This document shows, one piece after another, positions 1-5,438 of a DNA stretch of 11,797 nt (positions within the stretch are counted from its first letter, which is position 1; every line of letters begins with the position of its first letter). Source of the stretch: an uncultured Streptococcus sp. (GTDB taxonomy: Bacteria > Bacillota > Bacilli > Lactobacillales > Streptococcaceae); NCBI GenBank assembly GCA_916048145.1, contig CAJZGT010000030.1, positions 1-11,797 on the forward strand. Direction: 5' to 3'. The notes under the pieces were generated by a model that made no database searches, was not told the origin of the DNA, and saw only the letters and a program-made list of their open reading frames with translations. The position numbers were made by a program, and so were the translations under genes.

Positions 1-712
1 CCAAACGCTCCAAACCAGCGCCCGTATCAATGTTCTTGTGTGGCAATTCCTTGTATTCGCTACGAGGAACAGCAGGGTCTGCATTAAATTGTGACAAAAC
101 GATGTTCCAGATTTCGATATAGCGGTCGTTCTCAATATCTTCTGCAAGAAGACGAAGACCGATATTTTCTGGGTCAAAAGCTTCTCCACGGTCAAAGAAA
201 ATCTCTGTATCAGGTCCAGAAGGCCCAGCACCGATTTCCCAGAAGTTGTCCTCGATTGGAATCAAGTGACTTGGATCCACTCCCACTTCAATCCAGCGGT
301 TGTATGAATCTTTATCATCTGGATAGTAGGTCATGTAAAGTTTTTCCGCTGGGAAATCAAACCATTCAGGGCTTGTCAAAAGCTCATAAGCCCAAGTGAT
401 GGCTTCGTCACGGAAGTAATCCCCGATAGAGAAGTTCCCCAACATTTCAAACATGGTATGGTGACGTGCAGTCTTCCCTACGTTTTCGATGTCGTTGGTA
501 CGGATAGCCTTTTGGGCATTGGTAATACGTGGATTTTCAGGGATAATGGTCCCGTCAAAGTATTTCTTAAGAGTTGCTACCCCAGAGTTGATCCACAAAA
601 GAGTTGGGTCATTTACAGGAACCAAGCTCACTGATGGTTCTACAGAGTGACCTTTGGTCGCCCAGAAATCAAGCCACATTTGGCGTACTTGTGCACTAGA
701 TAGTTGTTTCAT
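1..712 (-). CDS. alaS: Alanyl-tRNA synthetase, N-terminal part (gene runs off the left edge)
   Basis: Class II aminoacyl-tRNA synthetase that charges tRNA-Ala with alanine in the cytoplasm. The 237 codons visible cover most of the catalytic domain. Residues about 25-48 hold the motif-1 region ([19 protein letters not shown]). Residues about 78-100 hold the AlaS motif-2 signature [20 protein letters not shown]. The [18 protein letters not shown] block lies at about 159-176, and motif 3 (DTGAGLER) at 229-236, right at the edge. The tRNA-recognition, editing and C-terminal domains lie outside the window; the whole family protein is usually about 870-880 residues. The start ATG at 712-710 has AAGGAG five bases upstream. 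The gene lies 21 nt after the LURP-one gene and shares its T-box leader, so transcription probably depends on the level of uncharged tRNA-Ala. The identification is secure. Confidence 0.98.
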   Translation of the reverse strand, partial: MKQLSSAQVRQMWLDFWATKGHSVEPSVSLVPVNDPTLLWINSGVATLKKYFDGTIIPENPRITNAQKAIRTNDIENVGKTARHHTMFEMLGNFSIGDYFRDEAITWAYELLTSPEWFDFPAEKLYMTYYPDDKDSYNRWIEVGVDPSHLIPIEDNFWEIGAGPSGPDTEIFFDRGEAFDPENIGLRLLAEDIENDRYIEIWNIVLSQFNADPAVPRSEYKELPHKNIDTGAGLERL

Positions 713-733
713 ATTGTCTCCTTATTTACTTGT

Positions 734-1219
734 TTAATGTGATTGGCTTTCCAGCATTTCCACATAGTCAATCGCGACACAGAGGGAAATGACTAGGTCT
801 GCATAAGCGTCCTCATGAACCGTTACGGTATAGGTAGAGGTCAGATGGAAGAGTTCCTTCTTAATTTCAGCAATCAACTGATCGCGATCATCCAGCAATT
901 TGAAATCCAAATCCCAGACATTGCCCTCGATACGAAGACCTAGATTATCAAACTCATACTTATCTCGCCAGAAGGTCAACTTCTTACGAATGACAAAACT
1001 CGAGCCATCCTGAAGCTGAATCTCAAAACGAGGAAGCAAGGTCAAGATTTCTTTACTGATCTGACTGACTTGTTCACCAGTCGCATCATAGATGGTAAAA
1101 GTTTTGGGAATCTTAAAAAATGATCCCTCCACCTGATAGGCGATCTCTCCTCTGTCATCCTTGATAGCGAAGCGTTCGCCTCCAAGACGAAACTTTTGTT
1201 TGACAAGAAATGTTTTCAT
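734..1219 (-). CDS. LURP-one-related / YxjI-like (tubby C-terminal-like fold) protein
   Basis: A 161-residue soluble protein with no signal peptide or membrane span. The pattern of alternating short beta strands fits the LURP-one-related (YxjI) family, which has a tubby-like beta barrel: FLVKQKFRLGGERFAIKDDRGEI at the start, then GSFFKIPKTFTIYD, then the LPRFEIQLQDG and WDLDFKLLDD segments. The molecular function of bacterial members is not established. I choose the ATG at 1219-1217 because GGAGG sits five bases upstream; an in-frame TTG at 1231 overlaps that ribosome binding site and is unlikely. The gene is the first one behind the alanine T-box and ends 21 nt before alaS, so the two are probably co-transcribed. 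Why this protein shares alanine control is unknown; I suggest no role. Family assignment is from sequence pattern only. Confidence 0.8.
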   Translation of the reverse strand: MKTFLVKQKFRLGGERFAIKDDRGEIAYQVEGSFFKIPKTFTIYDATGEQVSQISKEILTLLPRFEIQLQDGSSFVIRKKLTFWRDKYEFDNLGLRIEGNVWDLDFKLLDDRDQLIAEIKKELFHLTSTYTVTVHEDAYADLVISLCVAIDYVEMLESQSH

Positions 1220-1231
1220 CAACACCTCCAA

Positions 1232-1412
1232 AAATCAAAAGACAAGCTCATATCACGAAGGGCGAAAAACCGCGGTACCACCTTCATTCAATGAACTTGT
1301 CATTCTCTTATTCTTATGCAATTGTATGATTGAGTAGCATGACTTCCTAGCTTAGATGGCTCGCAGCACCGCCATTTCTCTGGACTAAGACCACTGAAAA
1401 TCATTTCTCAAC
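1232..1412 (-). ncRNA. T-box leader (alanine specifier) for the LURP-one gene and alaS
   Basis: The untranslated leader carries the conserved T-box sequence GAAGGTGGTACCGCGG at 1285-1270. The 3' side of the stem I specifier loop contains GCU followed by A at 1338-1336, just before the strand that closes stem I (CTCAAT, which pairs with GTTGAG near the 5' end). GCU is an alanine codon, which matches alaS downstream. The competing terminator is visible: an 11-bp arm at 1301-1291 pairs with 1251-1241 (one G-U pair), followed by a run of Ts at 1240-1232. Uncharged tRNA-Ala should pair with the specifier and the T-box bulge, favour the antiterminator and allow read-through. The 5' end is estimated from the promoter. 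Confidence 0.93.
1241..1301 (-). terminator. T-box intrinsic terminator
   Basis: Arms at 1291-1301 and 1241-1251 are complementary over 11 positions with one wobble pair. A T-rich tract (TTTTGATTTTT in transcript sense) follows at 1240-1230. The T-box conserved sequence lies in the loop, as expected when the antiterminator is mutually exclusive with this hairpin. Confidence 0.85.
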
Positions 1413-1418
1413 TTTCTT

Positions 1419-1447
1419 ATTATAACGTTTTTTTAAGCTTGCGTCAA
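1419..1447 (-). promoter_or_regulatory. Sigma-A promoter for the T-box / alaS transcript
   Basis: The -35 is TTGACG (1447-1442) and the -10 is a perfect TATAAT (1424-1419), with a 17-nt spacer. This is close to the consensus. It sits just upstream of stem I of the T-box, and transcription should start near 1412. Confidence 0.9.
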
Positions 1448-1495
1448 CTGGAAATGATTCTAACCAATAGTAGTGAGTTAGAAGAGAAGATATTT

Positions 1496-1528
1496 TAAAA
1501 ATTCACCTACTAGTTTTGAAATGTAAGT
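1496..1528 (-). terminator. Possible weak terminator after the small membrane-protein genes
   Basis: In transcript sense, ACTTAC (1528-1523) can pair with GTAGGT (1510-1505) including one G-U pair, with a 12-nt loop. GAATTTTT follows, with the five Ts at about 1501-1496. The stem is short and other pairings are possible, so this is only a candidate. It lies between the stop of the upstream small gene (1548) and the alaS promoter, where a terminator would be expected. Confidence 0.35.
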
Positions 1529-1547
1529 AGTAATATTTAATTTATTT

Positions 1548-1868
1548 CTAGTACAGTTCCCCTATATCCATAAGTTGCCACTCAGAATAATTAACCTCAA
1601 TGATTTCTGGGGCTTTTTTGGTGTCGTTATACACTACTATAAAGTGACCTTTACTGTTCCAAAACTTACCCAAAATTTCAGCATCTCTCAAGTCTGCTTT
1701 CAGTTTACTATCTTCCACTCTATTAACTTGTTCTGTACTTTCCTTTTGTACTGTTTTAGGCTCATTATTCCCTTGAGTTCCTAAAATATATCCCCCAAAA
1801 TTCATCCAAAATAGGATAAAAAGCATAAATATAATTGTAGCATATTTTAAGAAATTCAACTCTTTCAT
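1548..1868 (-). CDS. Small single-span membrane protein, paralogue of the gene at 1963-2274
   Basis: I do not recognise the family. The 106-residue protein starts MKELNFLKYATIIFML and has one hydrophobic segment at about residues 10-30. A variable polar linker follows (about 31-60), then a conserved C-terminal part of about 45 residues with DAEILGKFWNSKGHFIVVYN and YSEWQLMDIGELY. There is no lipobox and no obvious signal-peptidase site, so a membrane-anchored protein with the C-terminal part outside is likely, although orientation is inferred. It is clearly paralogous to its upstream neighbour: the membrane span and C-terminal part match closely, while the linker differs and is four residues longer here. 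The 39 noncoding bases just upstream of both start codons are identical. The ribosome binding site is AAGGA, 11 nt from the ATG. The gene lies downstream of the restriction-like operon; whether it works with it is unknown. Confidence 0.75.
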   Translation of the reverse strand: MKELNFLKYATIIFMLFILFWMNFGGYILGTQGNNEPKTVQKESTEQVNRVEDSKLKADLRDAEILGKFWNSKGHFIVVYNDTKKAPEIIEVNYSEWQLMDIGELY

Positions 1869-1962
1869 TTTTCTATTATTCCTTTTAGTTTAATCAGTCT
1901 AAAATATCTTATGTTTTCTAATTTACAAAATTACCAGATTTAACCTTTATCATTTAGCAAAA

Positions 1963-2274
1963 TTAATACTTCTCCCCTATTCTCATATATTGCCACTCAG
2001 AATAACCAACCTCAAGGATTTCTGGGACTTTTGTGAGTCCGTTATACACTACAATAAAATGCCCTTTATCATTCCAAAACTTGCCTAAAATTTCTGCATC
2101 TTCTTCTTTTGCTTTTAACTTGCTTTCTTGCAGACCTAAGCTTTCTGTTTGTACTGTTTTAATCTCTTCCTTGCTTCCTTGAGTTCCTAAAATATATCCC
2201 CAAAAGTTTACCCAAAATAAGATAAAAAGCATAAATACGATTGTAGCATATTTCAAGAATTTCAGCTCTTTCAT
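1963..2274 (-). CDS. Small single-span membrane protein, paralogue of the gene at 1548-1868
   Basis: A 103-residue protein of unrecognised family with the same architecture as its downstream copy: one hydrophobic span at about 10-30, a charged linker at about 31-57, and a conserved C-terminal module (DAEILGKFWNDKGHFIVVYN, then YSEWQYMRIGEKY). The shared module makes both genes more credible as real proteins, because most differences sit in the linker. It begins 85 nt after the stop of the GIY-YIG gene with no terminator visible between them, so read-through from the restriction-like operon is possible. I see no strong promoter of its own. Possible roles, all speculative, are a membrane effector, an immunity-type protein or an unrelated envelope protein. 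Confidence 0.75.
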   Translation of the reverse strand: MKELKFLKYATIVFMLFILFWVNFWGYILGTQGSKEEIKTVQTESLGLQESKLKAKEEDAEILGKFWNDKGHFIVVYNGLTKVPEILEVGYSEWQYMRIGEKY

Positions 2275-2359
2275 TTTTCTATTATTCCTTTTAGTTTAAT
2301 CAGTCTAAAATATTTTGTGTTCTCTAAATATTAAATAGTCTTCTAAATAGTGTCTTTCT

Positions 2360-3514
2360 TTATCTAAATCTAATTTCAAAGCCAATTTTTTCAATCACTT
2401 TTTGGATCTCATCTAGCGATACTAGAAACCATTCTTTAGGGACAAAGCTCTCTCCATTTGGTGCTATTAATTCCACATCTAACTGCTTGTCTGCAAAATA
2501 ATGATGAAGAGTCGTTTCTAATTTTCGAGCGCTGAAATTCTGAACCTCAAAACTAGCTACTAAACGGACAGGAGCATAAAGATAGGTTCCTTCTCTTTCA
2601 GCATTTGCTAACCGTTTTTCAATTTGATCCTGTGTAAAACCGATTTTATAGAGATTACGGATGTTAGCAATTTGAGGATTGCTACTCAAGGATTTCACCA
2701 CATAGATATATCCAGTTGTAATTCGTTCGCTTGGACTGATACCAGTCATCACATCTTCTATCAATTCTGTTACCATTCGTCCATGGCGCGTTCTATCGTG
2801 CAGATTAGATACAAAGGAGCGGAGTAAGGCCTTCTTATTTTCTGTACCATTTTCATATACGAGATGAAGTTCAGCATTAGTATAGCCATTCTTATCAGTG
2901 AAATCTTCTCCTTTAGAAACAACATAAACCATTACTCCATTATCCACATAGAACATACCAGGTTTAATTTCTTTTTCTTTTATCACGTCAGACTTTCTGA
3001 CTTGACGACGACCTTCACTAATTTCATCATGAACACGAGTAAATAATCCCTGATAATCTTCAAAATTTCCCATCCGTTTACGTGTTCGTGTTTTATCACG
3101 CGCTTGAATCGTTCGTTTATAACGTGAGACATCAAATAAAGATTTTTCAGCACTATTTACTGACTCAAACAATTCATCTGATAAAATATCTGTTAAACTA
3201 GCAGGACTTGAAATAGGGGTCTCGGACTCAACAATATCTATTTTTAGTAGCCCAAATTCATCATAAGGTTCTAACTTTCGGATGCTATCAGGAGATTTTC
3301 TAATGCCATTCAATCGAGAAAATAAACTGCGTTCTTTAATGTTTCTAGACTTTTGTGGCTCTTGCCCATTATTTTCTCTCACCCAATCTATAATTTCTAA
3401 AAATTTCTCTACTTCATGATCTGTAACTATTTTTTTCTTATGTTTTAAAGGAGCTATTAAATGTTCAAAATCAGAATCATTAAAAATGTCAGTTAAATTT
3501 TTGAAATCAATCAT
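2360..3514 (-). CDS. GIY-YIG nuclease, T5orf172-type, third gene of the restriction-like operon
   Basis: Predicted DNA endonuclease. The C-terminal third has the GIY-YIG fold, numbered from an upstream in-frame ATG at 3520: GYIYV at 270-274 (the GIY strand), YKIGFT at 291-296 (the YIG strand), the catalytic arginine candidate in EKRLANA at 303, the metal-binding glutamate candidate in ARKLETTLHH at 335, and EWF at 363-365. This layout matches the T5orf172 branch. The N-terminal part (about 38-75) contains NGQEPQKSRNIKERSLFSRL, which resembles the last 40 residues of the helicase encoded next door. The middle is basic (about 132-180). I prefer the ATG at 3514-3512 (384 residues): GGAG sits seven bases before it, but only one base before the ATG at 3520. 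The gene overlaps the helicase stop by 8 nt, implying translational coupling. Its likely role is cleavage of DNA selected by the methyltransferase and helicase; that role is inferred. Confidence 0.88.
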   Translation of the reverse strand: MIDFKNLTDIFNDSDFEHLIAPLKHKKKIVTDHEVEKFLEIIDWVRENNGQEPQKSRNIKERSLFSRLNGIRKSPDSIRKLEPYDEFGLLKIDIVESETPISSPASLTDILSDELFESVNSAEKSLFDVSRYKRTIQARDKTRTRKRMGNFEDYQGLFTRVHDEISEGRRQVRKSDVIKEKEIKPGMFYVDNGVMVYVVSKGEDFTDKNGYTNAELHLVYENGTENKKALLRSFVSNLHDRTRHGRMVTELIEDVMTGISPSERITTGYIYVVKSLSSNPQIANIRNLYKIGFTQDQIEKRLANAEREGTYLYAPVRLVASFEVQNFSARKLETTLHHYFADKQLDVELIAPNGESFVPKEWFLVSLDEIQKVIEKIGFEIRFR

Positions 3515-5438
3515 TACCATTCTCCATCTTCAACTTCATCTGAGACAATTGTAACAAAGCATAAGCCAGTCTCTGTTCGTACGTATCGTTACTTGATTTA
3601 TCTGGATAACGACCATTTTCATTCAAAAATTGCTTAATTTGAGGATAAAGAATTAACAGTTCTTCTTCCGAAAACTCCATCTTCTGACCATCCATATAAT
3701 CTTGTATTAGACGCAAAGTCGGAGCATCAATTTCACGTGATATAACTTCGTAAGCTCTCTGGAAAGGATTGATCTGATCAATCAAATCAATAGACAACTC
3801 ATCAATATTCACAAATTTATCTGCCATTTTTAGGAAATCTGTTTGCCCTACTCCCTCTTTCCGTTCAGCTGATTGAACGACCGATTGACTAATAAACTGT
3901 TGACGAACTTCTTCAACTTCAGCACCACTTAAGTCAGGATAGATTTGTTTAATGATGGCTGGAATCATCTGCTTATTAATGACTTCTGCATCCGTTCCTG
4001 AAGCAATCGCAGTTTGGATACGCGGTTCTTGTAAGATACTAGCACGTAAGTCATTCATGTCATTTTCTATGATATCTTTTGTTCTTTGAGTAGTCGGCTC
4101 TTTTAAGCCTTTCACAAACATTTCGGCACCAGAAGATTTCTGGTCATCTCGGTCTTTTCGTTTGAACTTAAAATTTGGTGCTAAAACAGACTCCATCAAT
4201 AGACTAGCTGTAATAGCCTTCATAACATTATTCACAGCAAAGAAAACTTCATCATCTTGAGCATCTGGTTGGGAAATAAGATTGGTAAATTGAGCATGCG
4301 ATTTATTGGAACTATCTCGTGTTACTCGACCTATAATCTGAACAATTTCTGTTAGCGACTGACGATAGCCAATCGTTAAAGCATACTCAGCATAAGGCCA
4401 GTCAAAACCTTCTTTAGCCATACCAAGTGCGATAATGATATCGAGATTATCTAAACTGGTCATCTTATTTAGATAATCCTGTACTTTTTCACGCCCTTCT
4501 TCTGTGACAAGGTCAGCAACCTTCAATACACGACCTGTTTCCTCAGTAACTAACCATAATCCAGTCTTAGGATCTGGAACAGCTTGCCCCAGTTCGTCTA
4601 AAATTCGGTCAACTTCATCATACTTATCCTTAGTTGACTCACCCGAGTTTACATTGGGAATATGAATAATGGTTTTCTTGCTTGTGTCCAGTACTTCGTG
4701 CAAAACATCCGTGTAACGACCACGATAAAAGTTATAACCCATGGCAAAACTTTTCAGATATTTGTACCCCTCCAACTGTTCATAATAAGTATAGGATACC
4801 TTATCAAATTTTTGCTCATCTTCAGGTGCCAAAATAGGGACAGAATCTCCACGGAAATAAGACCCTGTCATAGCCACTACATGGGCTGTTGAATTGGCTA
4901 ATATGTTTCTCAAGGCATTCCCTAAAACTGAATTATCATCTTGAGATACATGATGAAATTCATCGATAGCTAAAAGAACATTGTTAAAATCACTATCAGC
5001 CAGCTGTTCAAAGGCAAAACGCAAGGTGGCATGCGTACAGATTAAAACTCTATCATCAGGTGACTCTGAATGCATAAAGTCTACAAACTGTTTTACCTTA
5101 CTTTTACTGGTTCCTTGTTCAGTCAAATTATTTTTGGAAAGAACTTCCCAATCCCAGTAAAAACCATAATCTGTCAATTTTGTTGAACGAAACGATTTTC
5201 CGATAGATCTTTCTGGGACTGCTATAATAGCTTTTTTCAGACCTTGAGCATGTAGTTTATCAAGAGCAATAAACATCAGAGCTCTCGACTTACCAGAGGC
5301 AGGAGGCGCCTTAATCAGTAAGTGTTGAGAAGATCTCTTAGCATATACCCGCTCCTGCATTTCACGCATTCCAAGTGCATTATTTGATTGACTAGCACCT
5401 GTACCATTGTAATTAATTTCAAATATATTTGAGGTCAT
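3507..5438 (-). CDS. SF2 DEAD/DEAH-like helicase or translocase, second gene of the restriction-like operon
   Basis: A 643-residue ATP-dependent DNA motor. Superfamily 2 motifs are in order: Walker A APPASGKS at 44-51, ICTHATL at 133-139 (motif Ia/Ib region), Walker B LLAIDEFH at 155-162 (DEFH instead of DEAH), motif III MTGS at 190-193, IIHIPN at 257-262 (motif IV region), motif V ALGMAKEGFDWP at 337-348, and motif VI QIIGRVTRD at 367-375 with the arginine finger. The C-terminal 200 residues are helical and end in a short module (NGRYPDKSSNDTYEQRL, about 608-624) that resembles the N-terminus of the GIY-YIG protein. No nuclease motif is visible. The start ATG overlaps the methyltransferase stop as ATGA and is preceded by AAAGGAAA. 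Known restriction motors (HsdR, Res) carry their own nuclease; here the nuclease appears to be a separate polypeptide. The exact activity (unwinding or translocation) cannot be told from sequence. Confidence 0.92.
   Translation of the reverse strand: MTSNIFEINYNGTGASQSNNALGMREMQERVYAKRSSQHLLIKAPPASGKSRALMFIALDKLHAQGLKKAIIAVPERSIGKSFRSTKLTDYGFYWDWEVLSKNNLTEQGTSKSKVKQFVDFMHSESPDDRVLICTHATLRFAFEQLADSDFNNVLLAIDEFHHVSQDDNSVLGNALRNILANSTAHVVAMTGSYFRGDSVPILAPEDEQKFDKVSYTYYEQLEGYKYLKSFAMGYNFYRGRYTDVLHEVLDTSKKTIIHIPNVNSGESTKDKYDEVDRILDELGQAVPDPKTGLWLVTEETGRVLKVADLVTEEGREKVQDYLNKMTSLDNLDIIIALGMAKEGFDWPYAEYALTIGYRQSLTEIVQIIGRVTRDSSNKSHAQFTNLISQPDAQDDEVFFAVNNVMKAITASLLMESVLAPNFKFKRKDRDDQKSSGAEMFVKGLKEPTTQRTKDIIENDMNDLRASILQEPRIQTAIASGTDAEVINKQMIPAIIKQIYPDLSGAEVEEVRQQFISQSVVQSAERKEGVGQTDFLKMADKFVNIDELSIDLIDQINPFQRAYEVISREIDAPTLRLIQDYMDGQKMEFSEEELLILYPQIKQFLNENGRYPDKSSNDTYEQRLAYALLQLSQMKLKMENGND

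Larger units (their letters stand above)
1548..2326 (-). repeat. Tandem direct duplication of a gene with its upstream region
   Basis: Two copies in the same orientation: about 1963-2326 and about 1548-1920. Each contains the small membrane-protein gene and its upstream sequence. The 39 bases before the start codon (1869-1907 and 2275-2313) are identical between the copies. The coding regions have diverged mainly in the linker codons. The copies are separated by about 42 nt of unrelated AT-rich sequence. Confidence 0.85.

Noticed and set aside
91..399. Plus-strand open frame of 102 codons
   Set aside because: It is antisense to alaS, which is certain on the minus strand; the product has no recognisable features.
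1219..1231. LURP-one gene start at TTG 1231
   Set aside because: The TTG overlaps the GGAGG that serves the ATG at 1219.
3507..3520. GIY-YIG gene start at ATG 3520
   Set aside because: GGAG is only one base before it; the same GGAG is seven bases before the ATG at 3514, so 3514 is preferred.
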